DNA of 64,000 bases, taken from CBDBIG01 sp965205845 [NCBI: bacterium]. Lineage in GTDB: Bacteria > SAR324. The notes under the pieces are model-generated. The model was given only the letters and a program-made list of their open reading frames with translations, was not told the DNA's origin and made no database searches. Location: positions 124,001 through 188,000 of the forward strand of contig CBDBIG010000005.1 in the NCBI GenBank assembly GCA_965205845.1, read 5' to 3'. Position 1 is the stretch's first letter; every line of letters begins with the position of its first letter. Of this stretch, positions 24,370-33,102 are shown piece by piece. The position numbers were made by a program, and so were the translations under genes.

Positions 24370-24589
24370 ATAAGGCCTTGGGTGATGGCATAATCTTCTC
24401 TCGCAAAAACCCCATTGCCATAGAAGTTTTCGCGCCCGTGGTAGGGTCGGTCGAGGTAGAAAAAGGTGTGTGGTCTGTCGTAGCGTTGCATGACCTCAAG
24501 CCAGGGAAGGCACTCAATGTTGACCTTTGTTAAACGTTGGTGGACCTCTTGAAAAACGGTTCACCGCTTCTATTAAAAAAACGTTTCAT
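24370..24589 (-). pseudogene. dam methylase remnant 2
   Basis: From the ATG at 24589 the reading MKRFFNRSG matches the start of the dam gene at 20009. After an internal deletion come RYDRPHTFFYLDRPYHGREN and GNGVFAREDYAIT, the DPPY region of Dam with Arg in place of Pro. The remnant keeps the motif area that the left copy has mutated, but lacks the SAM-binding half. Confidence 0.7.
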
Positions 24590-25264
24590 AATTTACTTCC
24601 TTTAAGCATCCCCGCCTTGTTCTTGCCCCTGTTCTTGCCCCTGTTCTTGGCGGCTTTGTTGCTCGGCTTGGCTTGCCCCTTGTTCGGCCTGGCTTGCCTC
24701 CCTCGCTGCTTGCTCGGCTTCGTAGGCAACCTGTGCCGCGTCTTCCCTTGCTTTTTGCTTGGCAAGCAGTGTGGGCAGGGCTGCAATGATGGCATCGCCT
24801 TGGGCCCAAACCAGTGGCCCGCCAACGGTTTGGCCGTGCTTGGTGTGGGATGCGTGGCGCACGCCTCGATGATAGGAACGGGCACTGTCAGGATGCGCAG
24901 GGGCTGGGGCTCGCTGGCCGTAGTCTTGGGCAAAGTCGGCTAAACTGGCCTTATACCCGCCCAGGGTAATCGTGCTTTGGGTAATGATGAGTTCCATAAA
25001 AAAACCTTTACTAAGTTTTGATGATGTAGTGAAGCGGCAGGTAGGGCTGCATGTTGCCGCTTTGACCTAGTCCGTAGTTGTCAGTGTAAAGTGGCCCATA
25101 AGCTACCTCTTCCCACCCCACGTAAGATAGGATTCCCCCGTTTACTGGACGACCCCCAATCGGATATGAGTGCCTATGCTCCTGCATTTCCTCATCCCCG
25201 CCTTGTATGCCCAACGCCCGCAGCGTTAAGCCTTCCCCTTGCCCGGCCCCAATGGGGGTTCGCC
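24574..25264. repeat. inner inverted repeat, right copy
   Basis: Inverted copy of 19334-20024, same length. It holds the 3' end of the intact tail fibre gene, the assembly-like gene and the first dam codons. Here the fibre gene is complete, so this side is probably the source of the duplication. Confidence 0.88.
24602..24997 (-). CDS. tail fibre assembly-like protein, right copy
   Basis: 131 residues, nearly identical to 19601-19996 (YKASLADF against YTASLADF near the start, KPLAG against TVGG-type changes mid-protein). It starts 13 bp after the fibre gene stop. The Gln-rich tail is the same. As the partner of an intact fibre gene, this is the copy most likely to be functional. Confidence 0.62.
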   Translation of the reverse strand: MELIITQSTITLGGYKASLADFAQDYGQRAPAPAHPDSARSYHRGVRHASHTKHGQTVGGPLVWAQGDAIIAALPTLLAKQKAREDAAQVAYEAEQAAREASQAEQGASQAEQQSRQEQGQEQGQEQGGDA

Positions 25265-26426
25265 CGCGGAGGTCGGGGAGGGTCAAGGTGTCCGCTTTAG
25301 ACATCACGAGACGCCCCTTGCTTTGGGCTGTGGGAACAACGGCTGTGCCACTGGCATCGGTAAGGGTAAAGTCATGGGTGGCATCTGTGGCGATGCCCAG
25401 GGTATAGGGGGTGGTTTTGCTCAAAGGGGTGGGGAGGTCAATCGCTGCGCCTGTAGCGTCGTAGGCCTCAAAGCGCACCCTGTCCCCATTTTGAAAGCCC
25501 ATGCTTTCAAGGCTCCTTGCCGTGGTGAGGGCAAAAGCAGCGCTCAGCAGCACATCGGGCGCGTATCGCTGCCCAAGCGCCCCAAACAGGGCGGCGTAGG
25601 TGGTGCTGCTAACCCGTGCCCCGTTGCAAAGCAACCAGCCCCCGGGGGCAGCGGCCCCCCCAAAGGTTTGGATTGCCCCTGTGGGCATACCCCCTTTTGC
25701 ACTGCTTATCCGTGGTATGCGGGCGAGGTTTAGGAGGCCACTGGCAATCTTGCTGGCAGCCAATGCGGGAATTCGCAAGGCATCGAGCACGCCTGTCGCG
25801 ACTTTTTCAGCATCAAGATTGGGGATGCGTTGTGTCGCGAGCACCCCACTATCGATCAAGTCTGCAGCGAGGCTGGCGTTGGTTAAACCGTTGCCATTTA
25901 GGTCAAGATTGCCGTGTACATTGAACCCCACTTGCACGTCAATGGCTGTGGCTGTGGCCTCGTAAGGGTGCAAGGTGCGGGTGTGCAAGGCTTGCACATG
26001 GGCTAGGGCATTGTCCCCCGTAAGGAGCCATGGCGGTGCGGGCTGGGTAGAGGCCATTGCTTGGGCTGCGTTGGCGTATTCAATGCGGATGAATTGGGTA
26101 AAAGCTAAGCCCCCCGCCGTTTTGCTAAAGGGCTGTAGCGTGGCTTCTAAGAGCAATACAGGGGGGGTATCGCCCGTATAAAAGGCTAACTTGCTAAAGT
26201 TAAAGTCCCCCGTTGCGCTTTCAAGGCTCGCGGCGAGAACCACCGCATTGTCGCCATCATGCCCCACAAGGGCAGGGGGCGCCTCGTGCACTGTATCACC
26301 TTGGGCGTTTAAAAAATGTACCTTGCCGATTTGGACGGTTTGCCCTTGCTGCCCTAATGCTTGGGCTAGGCGGTTGCGCCCAGCAGCGGTTAAGGTGGCC
26401 CTGGGGGTGGTTTGTGCTTGTGCCAT
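25011..26426 (-). CDS. tail fibre protein with collar domain
   Basis: 471 residues. The N-terminal phage tail-collar fibre domain reads TTPRATLTAAGRNRLAQALG...FSKLAFYTGD, with TQFIRIEYANAAQA. A shaft with short hydrophobic repeats follows (GVLATQRIPNLDAEKVATGV, ASKIASGLLNLARIP). The collar/tip domain has GAIQTFGGAAAPGGWLLCNG, RTPIGAGQGEG and NMQPYLPLHYIIKT. It recognises the host surface. Its 3' third is duplicated at 19334-19588 with tip differences. Confidence 0.87.
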   Translation of the reverse strand: MAQAQTTPRATLTAAGRNRLAQALGQQGQTVQIGKVHFLNAQGDTVHEAPPALVGHDGDNAVVLAASLESATGDFNFSKLAFYTGDTPPVLLLEATLQPFSKTAGGLAFTQFIRIEYANAAQAMASTQPAPPWLLTGDNALAHVQALHTRTLHPYEATATAIDVQVGFNVHGNLDLNGNGLTNASLAADLIDSGVLATQRIPNLDAEKVATGVLDALRIPALAASKIASGLLNLARIPRISSAKGGMPTGAIQTFGGAAAPGGWLLCNGARVSSTTYAALFGALGQRYAPDVLLSAAFALTTARSLESMGFQNGDRVRFEAYDATGAAIDLPTPLSKTTPYTLGIATDATHDFTLTDASGTAVVPTAQSKGRLVMSKADTLTLPDLRGRTPIGAGQGEGLTLRALGIQGGDEEMQEHRHSYPIGGRPVNGGILSYVGWEEVAYGPLYTDNYGLGQSGNMQPYLPLHYIIKT

Positions 26427-26442
26427 GGGGGTTAACCTTTGT

Positions 26443-26970
26443 TTATTTTGCGGTGATGCGCCCTAAAACCATGCCTTGGGTGGTTGACACCAAGGGCAAG
26501 GGGGCGGTGAGAGGGTATTCGCCCACCTGATAACGGCGGCAGGCCCGTCCGTGGCGACTAAGGAGTTCTGCCACGAGTTCTTGATCCCACATGCCGCCAA
26601 AGCCGACCACAATGCGATCGAGTTCTAAGCCGTGTTCGTCCCGTTCAAGCACCACTGCGTGCAAGCCCCAAAGGGCTAAAGTGCGTTCTAAGCCTGGTTT
26701 TGTGCCCCCAAGGCGTGCGGTGTAAAATGCCCCTTGGATGCGTTTGCGGTAAAGTGCCTCGGGCTCGGAGGGAATGCGCTCGATGTGGCGTTCACGGGCG
26801 ATTAGATCAAGGGCATTGCCTTGTGCATGGGCAATGCGCCATTGCTTGCCTGTATGGTTGGTTGCGGTGAGAACCGTGTTGTAAAATGCCTCGAGCGCCT
26901 TGGCTAGGGAACGCATTTGTGGGCCCCGTAGCCAAAGGGGCAGGGCATTAAAACCGTTTAAACTGGGCAT
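26443..26970 (-). CDS. phage tail protein I (baseplate wedge)
   Basis: 175 residues. WRIAHAQGNALDLIARERHI, then EALYRKRIQGAFYTARLGGTKPGLERTLALWG are typical of P2 gpI/Mu gp48-like wedge proteins that connect baseplate J to the fibre. It lies between the J and fibre genes as expected. Intact. Confidence 0.8.
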   Translation of the reverse strand: MPSLNGFNALPLWLRGPQMRSLAKALEAFYNTVLTATNHTGKQWRIAHAQGNALDLIARERHIERIPSEPEALYRKRIQGAFYTARLGGTKPGLERTLALWGLHAVVLERDEHGLELDRIVVGFGGMWDQELVAELLSRHGRACRRYQVGEYPLTAPLPLVSTTQGMVLGRITAK

Positions 26971-26974
26971 GGCA

Positions 26975-28144
26975 TTAAGCGACCTCCACGTTAACGGTTA
27001 GGCTGTTAAGAACGGGGAGTTGCAATGCTGGGCGCAACTGTGCGGGGGCAAAGTCAATGCTTTGCACCTGAGGGTAGCGCTTTGCGATGAGGCTGCTAAT
27101 TTTCACCCAGGGGACGACCTTGTTTGGGGCTACGCGGGGGAGTTGCGGATAGGCTGCATTTTCCCTGAACATTGCGCGGATGGCGGTGGTGGTGGCCTCG
27201 CGGATGCTTAATTGAACCTCGGTTGGGGTTTGTGCCTTTGGATACAGGTTTACCACCAGGTCAACGTTCAAGGCGGGCAGGGCTTTTACTTGAACGCTGT
27301 CGCCATCGAGGTGTTGCTTGGTGAGGAGAGCATTGATTTCTGCCAGTTTGCTGGTTGAGGGTTGCCCAGTAGGAAGTAAATAGTGGTAGTCTCTACTGCC
27401 AAAGCCACGCGCACCGTAGGCACCTGTAAAAATATCCACAGGGTCAATCCTTGCTTCCTCAGCAATAATCGCTTGATAGTAGCCATGGGTTCCTTGGCCT
27501 AGGCGTTGGACTTGCAACAAGCAACGCCTGCGTAGGGCATCATCTGTTTCCGCATCACGCCCCGCTTTTAGAAGCCAATTTTCATGGTTGTTTACCCCAA
27601 TAACCCCGGCTGGGGGCTCTGGAAGGACGCTGTAGAGACCCGCCCTCAAATTATGGGCTGCGCCCGTTTCAAGGGCTTGCACCGCCACCCTTGTGTCGGT
27701 TTCACCCGCTGCAAAGGATGTGGCTAGGGTGGTTTCAAGGGCGTAAACCTTGCCATCAATCGGTGGGCTCTCAATGCGTGTCCCACTGGGTACAAGCAAG
27801 GTTCCCAGGGTGCTGGCGCGGGTAAACAGCAGTTTACCTACCGCAGCCCTTGCTTGGAGCCGTTCCATGCCAAATTCGGCGGCTTTAAGGTCAAGCAAAT
27901 CCCCCTGGGCAGTGTGCAAAAACATCCCAGGCATGATGTGCTTGGCAAGCACCTCGCGCAGGTAAAGCATGGGGTTGACCACCAAGTGCCCTAAAAGGCT
28001 GTAAAAAGGGCTATAGGGGCTGTTGTTAACCAAAGCACTCCCTGCTGCCTGTATTTCTTCACCCAAGGCTGCTAAGCCTTGTTTTTGGGTTGCTGGAATA
28101 CCCTCTAAGTAAGGGGAAAAATCGGGGGAAAAATCGTTTGTCAT
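26975..28144 (-). CDS. baseplate J protein, right element
   Basis: 389 residues with the baseplate J layout: LDLKAAEFGMERLQARAAVG, PSGTRIESPPIDGKVYA, then NHENWLLKAGRDAETDDALRRRCL and YYQAIIAEEARIDPVDIF. Complete C-terminal region, unlike the broken gp47 of the left element. Its start overlaps the stop of the wedge gene before it by 4 bp. The protein forms the outer ring of the baseplate. Confidence 0.88.
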   Translation of the reverse strand: MTNDFSPDFSPYLEGIPATQKQGLAALGEEIQAAGSALVNNSPYSPFYSLLGHLVVNPMLYLREVLAKHIMPGMFLHTAQGDLLDLKAAEFGMERLQARAAVGKLLFTRASTLGTLLVPSGTRIESPPIDGKVYALETTLATSFAAGETDTRVAVQALETGAAHNLRAGLYSVLPEPPAGVIGVNNHENWLLKAGRDAETDDALRRRCLLQVQRLGQGTHGYYQAIIAEEARIDPVDIFTGAYGARGFGSRDYHYLLPTGQPSTSKLAEINALLTKQHLDGDSVQVKALPALNVDLVVNLYPKAQTPTEVQLSIREATTTAIRAMFRENAAYPQLPRVAPNKVVPWVKISSLIAKRYPQVQSIDFAPAQLRPALQLPVLNSLTVNVEVA

Positions 28145-28455
28145 GTGGTTTTAACCTCCAGGGAAAATTCGGCATCGGCATTCGTGAGGAGCTGAACCTT
28201 GATGTGTAAAACGCCATTTTGAGAGGTGGCTGTGGCTGTTCCAGGGCGTACCCGAGGGTCGGCCTCCACGATGCGCAATACCTCAAATATCCCTATGCGG
28301 GTTGCATCCTCAGCCACCAAATGGTGTAGTGCTTGGCTTTCAAGCAACGCGTGGTGGATATCTTGGAGGATCACATGGTGCCCTTGGACGCGCGCAGGCG
28401 ACCCGTTGGCTTGCAACACCAAGTCGCCGTTTTCAATGGCTAAGTCGGTAATCAT
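28141..28455 (-). CDS. gp25/gpW-like baseplate wedge protein, right element
   Basis: 104 residues: MITDLAIENGDLVLQANGSP, then VILQDIHHALLESQ, RIGIFEVLRIVEADPRVRPG and a beta-rich end. The position just before baseplate J and the DLAIENGDL...V.gh..i.QDI pattern fit the gp25-like wedge family (DUF2590-type). A GAGGAGCATCC-like stretch precedes the ATG. Confidence 0.7.
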   Translation of the reverse strand: MITDLAIENGDLVLQANGSPARVQGHHVILQDIHHALLESQALHHLVAEDATRIGIFEVLRIVEADPRVRPGTATATSQNGVLHIKVQLLTNADAEFSLEVKTT

Positions 28456-28466
28456 GGATGCTCCTC

Positions 28467-30389
28467 TTATTGTGCGAGCCCTGCGCGATTGAGGGCGGCA
28501 TGCATATCCTCAGCACTTGCAGCGTGAATGGTGATGTTTGTGTGGTTTACAGCGCTCTTCCCCATGAAATTTGCCATCCTTTTTGCAATGGGCGTATTTG
28601 GCTCGGCCATTGGTCTGGGATTGAGCGTGGGTAGTGGGCGTTTTGCCCTGTTTGAGACAGGGGATTGAGATTGAGAAGTTTGGGCCGTGGTTGCACTCCC
28701 AATGTCGCCAATAAATGAAAGGATGCCTTTAACCTTGTCGAGCAGGGCAAAAAACTTCCCCGTTAACCACTGCCCCCATTTTTTCATTACATCCCACACA
28801 GCCACCATTCCCGCCTTAAGGTCATCCCAGTAAACCACGAGGGAAACGACGGCAGCGATGAGCGCGGCAATGGCTGCCACCACCCAGAAAATCGGGCTTG
28901 CCAAGTACGCTGCATTGAGTGCCCATTGCGCGGCGGCCATTACGAGGGTGGCCGCTTTGAGCGCGAGCCAGATCCCTTTGAGGGCCGCGGAGGCGATGAT
29001 GTTGCGCAACAGACCGATTGCGCTTGCCAAGTACGCTGCATTGAGTGCCCATTGCGCGGCGGCCATTACGAGGGCGGCCGCTTTGAGCGCGAGAAAGCGC
29101 ACCTGGAGTGCCGTGGCATAGATTAAACTTGGCAGCAATCCCAATGAAACAAAAAAAGCCCAAGCCAAGGTGAGGGTCCCTATGATGATTTGCATCGTGC
29201 CCCCAAACACAACCAACCCAAAAAAGGCAGCCGTGAGGAGGGCGATGAGACTGGTGAGCTTTGGGGCGGCAATGATGAACTTGTTGATTTCCCCAAGCCA
29301 TTTGCTCGTGGTTGTTAGCAGGGGGGTTAGCACTTCCAAGAGATTGCCTCCCAAAGCAACGCCGGTGTTTTGGAACTTGCCGCGTAGGTTTGAGAGTAAG
29401 GCATCTGTGCCTTTGCCCCAATGTTGGTAGAGTTTATCGAAGGTGCCACGGATCTTTGGGGTGGTTCCCACACTTTGCAGCAGTTTGGTGAAGCTTTCTA
29501 CGCCAATTTCCTTTGCAGGGGCCCCAAAAAGGGCGCTAAAAACCTGAAATTTATCGCTGTTTCCCCGTTTTTCTGCACGCTTACCAATGCGCTGCATGGC
29601 TTGAACCACACCCACCTCCCCTGTGCGCAAAGCATTGGCCAGTCCGTTTAGTCCCAAACGCTCTAAGGCTTTGGTTTGTGCGCCCCCCAATTCGCGCAGG
29701 CGAAGCCCGCCCTCTTTGACCGCATCCAAGGCATTTTCAACACTCCACCCGTTTTGCAGGGCTTGCTGGGTGACGCCAATGGTGCTTTGGATATCAAAGC
29801 CTAGGCTCTTAAACTGGACGCTGTATTTCAGCAGGCTTCCCAGCAATTCCCCGCGCTTGTCCCCCCCTTGGCTTAAAAGGTGGGCGAGGGCATCGTTGGC
29901 TTGCGTGATCCCAATCCCCCAGTCACCTTGCAATTGGGCTTGGGCGGCGAACACCTCGCGGGTGCCCGTTTTAAACTGGCGCTCAAACAACAGCGCAGCC
30001 TTGGTGGCATCCTCTAAGTCCGCCCCACTTAAGCGGGTGAGGCGCCGTGCCGCATCGAGGTGTTCCACCATTGCGTTCGCACCTATTCCATAGGTGGCAT
30101 TGAGGCGCATGGCAGAAGCTCGTAGGGAATCCAAAGCCACGGCACCCCCACCTGCTTGGGGGGCAATCCGCGACAAAGCACTCTCAAATGCAAGGGAAGG
30201 GGCAAGAAGACGATCGAGCCCGTAGCTCCTAGCAACGACCCCTACAAGGCCGCCTTGCACCTTTTCGAGGGAATTTTTCATGCGCATCGAGGCGCGGCGC
30301 ACGTTTTGTTGCACACGGCGCAGGGGTCTTGTAAGCTTGTCTTGAAAGCCGAGTAATACGGTGAGGCGGTCGATGTATGCAGCTGGCAT
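28467..30389 (-). CDS. tail tape measure protein, right element
   Basis: 640 residues. The TMP core has LRASAMRLNATYGIGANAMV, ALLFERQFKTG, SLGFDIQSTIGVTQQALQ and EVLTPLLTTTSKWLGEINKF. The hydrophobic middle holds several candidate membrane segments. A segment of about 26 residues with LVMAAAQWALNAAYLAS occurs twice in tandem, about 35 residues apart. The C-terminus has NITIHAASAEDMHAALNRAG. It differs from the left-element TMP, so the tails would have different lengths. Confidence 0.85.
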   Translation of the reverse strand: MPAAYIDRLTVLLGFQDKLTRPLRRVQQNVRRASMRMKNSLEKVQGGLVGVVARSYGLDRLLAPSLAFESALSRIAPQAGGGAVALDSLRASAMRLNATYGIGANAMVEHLDAARRLTRLSGADLEDATKAALLFERQFKTGTREVFAAQAQLQGDWGIGITQANDALAHLLSQGGDKRGELLGSLLKYSVQFKSLGFDIQSTIGVTQQALQNGWSVENALDAVKEGGLRLRELGGAQTKALERLGLNGLANALRTGEVGVVQAMQRIGKRAEKRGNSDKFQVFSALFGAPAKEIGVESFTKLLQSVGTTPKIRGTFDKLYQHWGKGTDALLSNLRGKFQNTGVALGGNLLEVLTPLLTTTSKWLGEINKFIIAAPKLTSLIALLTAAFFGLVVFGGTMQIIIGTLTLAWAFFVSLGLLPSLIYATALQVRFLALKAAALVMAAAQWALNAAYLASAIGLLRNIIASAALKGIWLALKAATLVMAAAQWALNAAYLASPIFWVVAAIAALIAAVVSLVVYWDDLKAGMVAVWDVMKKWGQWLTGKFFALLDKVKGILSFIGDIGSATTAQTSQSQSPVSNRAKRPLPTLNPRPMAEPNTPIAKRMANFMGKSAVNHTNITIHAASAEDMHAALNRAGLAQ

Positions 30390-30432
30390 GGCAATGGCGC
30401 ATTAGGATTATAGTGGGTGCAAAGAGAAAATT

Positions 30433-30675
30433 ATGGAAATTCCCCCATGGCTGATGGCAATCGAAAATTTTCTCGCCTCAAACTCGTGGCTGTTGGACAG
30501 CGCAGTCAAAGCCGTTTTTTATGGTCTCGTGGTCGGCATTCCTTTAATCCTTTTGCTGAGCATAATTGGTTTTGGTTTTGCGGCTTGCGTTCACGTTTTA
30601 ATCCTCCCGTTTAAGGTGCTCTATTCCCTGGGGTGCATGATGCGTGGTGCATGGCAACTCTGGTGCGGGGTGTGA
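30433..30675 (+). CDS. possible small membrane protein (moron) opposite to the tail operon
   Basis: 80 residues beginning MEIPPWLMAIENFLASNSWL, with a long hydrophobic segment (VFYGLVVGIPLILLLSIIGF) and a second one. It is on the forward strand in the gap between tape measure and chaperone, both on the reverse strand. An AAAGAGAAAATT precedes the ATG. Coding is plausible from hydrophobic pattern and fit in the gap. Function unknown; holin- or exclusion-like roles are speculative. Confidence 0.42.
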   Translation: MEIPPWLMAIENFLASNSWLLDSAVKAVFYGLVVGIPLILLLSIIGFGFAACVHVLILPFKVLYSLGCMMRGAWQLWCGV

Positions 30676-30695
30676 GGGTTGCCCCTCGGTTAGCC

Positions 30696-31153
30696 CTATC
30701 CCTTAAAAGCCTTGGCAATGGCGTTTTGCACGGTAACTTCCAGGTGCTCCCAAAAGCTTTGCCACACATAAAGGGCTTGCCCTAAAACCTCGGGATCGTC
30801 CGGGTCTTGCCGAGGCAAAAGCACCGCACACAAGGCCTGCGCTCCCCCGAGGTCATCGCCCTTTAAGCGGGTAAGGGCTTTACGGACTTTTTTACGAGCA
30901 CCTCGCGCTGGGACACGAGTTCGTCTTGCAAGGGTGCAAGCATTTGCAAAGGAAGGCTCCAGTCCTCCTCAAAAGCTTTTTTCAAGCGTTCTTTGTCTGC
31001 GCCTTCGACCGTATTCATCAAAAAATTATGACTGGCAAAATTGGCATCACGCTGGGCGTCTGCTAAAAACTTCCCAAAGTCGCGTTGGTTGATTTTAAAA
31101 GTAAAGGGTGTTGCTTCTTTTTCAACCTCTAAGGTAAAAACGCGGGTGCTCAT
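30696..31153 (-). CDS. tail assembly chaperone with programmed -1 frameshift
   Basis: Frame 0 starts at 31153 and gives 96 residues (VFTLEVEKEATPFTFKINQR ... EVLVKKSVKPLPA), ending at 30863. Just before the end lies A AAA AAG (complement of 30887-30893), phased as GTA-AAA-AAG. A -1 slip continues as KKVRKALTRLKGDDLGGAQA ... VQNAIAKAFKG to the stop at 30696, 152 residues in all. This two-product layout is standard for tail chaperones located between tube and tape measure. Confidence 0.82.
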
Positions 31154-31189
31154 GAGTGATCCTTCGTAAAATGGTTTAAGATGGGTTGT

Positions 31190-31630
31190 TTACGCGTTTC
31201 GTCCTGCCAGAGGGATACCGTTGATGCGCACAAACTCAGGGCTGGTTATCACAAAGGCGATGGTGTGCATTAAAGCCTCACCCCCGCCCCGATCCACCGA
31301 CACACTGGGCATTTTTAACTTGCAACCGTAAGCTTCAACCTTCCATTCGCCCTCTAAAGTGCTGGCATAAAGGGTCAAGTCCATCGCTGCCATGGCTTCC
31401 CAGGAGCCCGCGACTTCGGCTGCAGCCAAAAACTTCGCAAGTTCTTCTGCTTGTACCTGTAATTCGCCTTCTCCCGTGACTTCCCCCGCCACCCAACCAT
31501 CGGGGTAGCCTCCGCTGCTAACCACGGCAATGTTGTCCTCTGTGGTGAGAGAAACCTCTTTTACTCTGGCCAGAATTCCTGTCTCTGAAAGGGAAACGAT
31601 GACGTCTTTGCCACTAAATCGTTGTGCCAT
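31190..31630 (-). CDS. tail tube protein, right element (DUF2597-like)
   Basis: 146 residues: MAQRFSGKDVIVSLSETGIL, then AVVSSGGYPDGWVAGEVTGE, FVITSPEFVRINGIPL. The order sheath-tube-chaperone-TMP and the beta-rich composition support a tube protein of the P2-like DUF2597 type, different from the Mu-type tube at 12931. It starts 7 bp after the sheath stop. Confidence 0.75.
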   Translation of the reverse strand: MAQRFSGKDVIVSLSETGILARVKEVSLTTEDNIAVVSSGGYPDGWVAGEVTGEGELQVQAEELAKFLAAAEVAGSWEAMAAMDLTLYASTLEGEWKVEAYGCKLKMPSVSVDRGGGEALMHTIAFVITSPEFVRINGIPLAGRNA

Positions 31631-31637
31631 CTGTGGT

Positions 31638-32759
31638 TTACTCTCCCGTGTTTAAGGTGATTTCGGTTGTGATTTGTTTGGGGGCATTGGGGGGTTGGAT
31701 GGTAAAGCGCACGTTTACCTGGGTGGTGCTTGGCCAGGTGATGCTGACAGCATCGCCTTCTAAGGGTTTAATTTCACCCAAAGCCACCATGTCGCGAAGC
31801 GGTGCACTGAGGTAAGTGCCAAAGACGGCATTGCCCGCAGGGGTGTTTTGCACCCTGTCATCGGCAATTTTTTGAACCCCGCGCAGGTAAATCCGGCGCG
31901 CGGCTTTGTCGAGGACGCGCAAGTGCTCGATCACTTTTGCATCATCCCCCGCCGCACTGGCCAAGGTGTTGGCATCGGCAAAATAGAGCCCTTGCTGACC
32001 TTGATACCACTGCCACACCGAGAGCCTGGCACCATCTAATTGCTTTTGGACTTCAAGGTTTATGGCAGCCCCCGTTTTATCGACCACGGCGGATCGAGAA
32101 CCCGAAAACCCTTTGGCATGGCCACTTGCAGTGCGCATCGGGCTGCGGCTAATGCGTCCTTGGGGTTCATCAAGTGTTTTTTGCAAACGCCCCGCAAAAG
32201 CACCCAGTTCAGCACCAAAAACGGGGGCCACACACATAACCCTTGGCGCGGTTGCTTCCATAACGACCGTCTTCGCAGCAGCGATGTATGCAAACCAATT
32301 GGCATGGCTTCCAGTGCCCGTTGTATGCTTTGGCGCAAAAAGGCTGCACAATGCAAACACCCGTGTGCCGTTGCTAAAAACCTCCGCCATCGCCGTTTGA
32401 ACCTTAGCGATCTCCGCAGCACTGGTTAACGGGGTGCAGAGCACCACAAATTCAACCTGATGGGTAACCAACGCCTCTTTAACGCGCACCAAGGTCGCGT
32501 CAAGGTTGGCGGTTGGCGTCAAGCCCAAGGCATAAGCACTCCAATTTGGGCCCCCGTTTTGCGCTGCGGTTTTTAAGGTGGGCACAAGGGGGTGGCTCCC
32601 TGCATCGCCAAATGCCTCAAGGCTTGCGCCTTGCCCAATCGATTGAACCCTTGAAGGTTGTGTGGTGCAAGCCCCGACAAACAGCCCCACCCCTTCTACC
32701 TTTGGGTAGGTGGGGGGTTGAGCCACCGCAGTGCTTACGGTAATGTTTCCTAATGCCAT
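31638..32759 (-). CDS. tail sheath protein, right element (DUF2586-like)
   Basis: 373 residues from the ATG at 32759, which has AAGGAG upstream; the frame is open to 32813. Features are PKVEGVGLFVGACT, SAEIAKVQTAMAEVFSNGTR, LQKTLDEPQGRISRSPMRT and QGLYFADANTLASAAGDDAK...LRVLDKAARRIYLRG. This fits the DUF2586 sheath family of P2/K139-type phages. It differs clearly from the Mu-type sheath at 11467. Confidence 0.8.
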   Translation of the reverse strand: MALGNITVSTAVAQPPTYPKVEGVGLFVGACTTQPSRVQSIGQGASLEAFGDAGSHPLVPTLKTAAQNGGPNWSAYALGLTPTANLDATLVRVKEALVTHQVEFVVLCTPLTSAAEIAKVQTAMAEVFSNGTRVFALCSLFAPKHTTGTGSHANWFAYIAAAKTVVMEATAPRVMCVAPVFGAELGAFAGRLQKTLDEPQGRISRSPMRTASGHAKGFSGSRSAVVDKTGAAINLEVQKQLDGARLSVWQWYQGQQGLYFADANTLASAAGDDAKVIEHLRVLDKAARRIYLRGVQKIADDRVQNTPAGNAVFGTYLSAPLRDMVALGEIKPLEGDAVSITWPSTTQVNVRFTIQPPNAPKQITTEITLNTGE

Positions 32760-32793
32760 CAGTGAATTTACTCCTTCTTTTTCATGGTGATTT

Positions 32794-33102
32794 TTATCCC
32801 TTAAGCCACACAAAAGTGGCCATTACGCAAAACACCCCCAAGCCACCCAGCACCACAGTAAGGCGGGTGAAGGGGCGCACGTTTTTGTTGCCCAGGGCTG
32901 CCCGGCAAACGCTTGCCATAAACCGCTGCCCCTGCAAGGAGGAGCAGTTGCGGCCCACAGCACGGCAAAGGTTAACGCTTGGGCTAAATCGGCCTACCCA
33001 GTTAAACATCACCCACCCCCACTTGTTGGACTTGCCTTTGCGGTTTTGATGGGCGGCCCTGTTCCCAGGTAGCACAGCCCAAGTAAGCCAGTTTGTTTTC
33101 AT
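32794..33102 (-). CDS. small protein upstream of sheath, 5' part lying in the 283-bp array
   Basis: 102 residues. The N-terminal half (MKTNWLTWAVLPGNRAAHQN...FNWVGRFSPSVNLCRAV) is encoded by the first unit of the tandem array. The C-terminal half (LTVVLGGLGVFCVMATFVWL) is unique and looks like a membrane segment. It ends 34 bp before the sheath start. It may be a real lysis or moron gene whose start was amplified, or a chance frame. Confidence 0.35.
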   Translation of the reverse strand: MKTNWLTWAVLPGNRAAHQNRKGKSNKWGWVMFNWVGRFSPSVNLCRAVGRNCSSLQGQRFMASVCRAALGNKNVRPFTRLTVVLGGLGVFCVMATFVWLKG

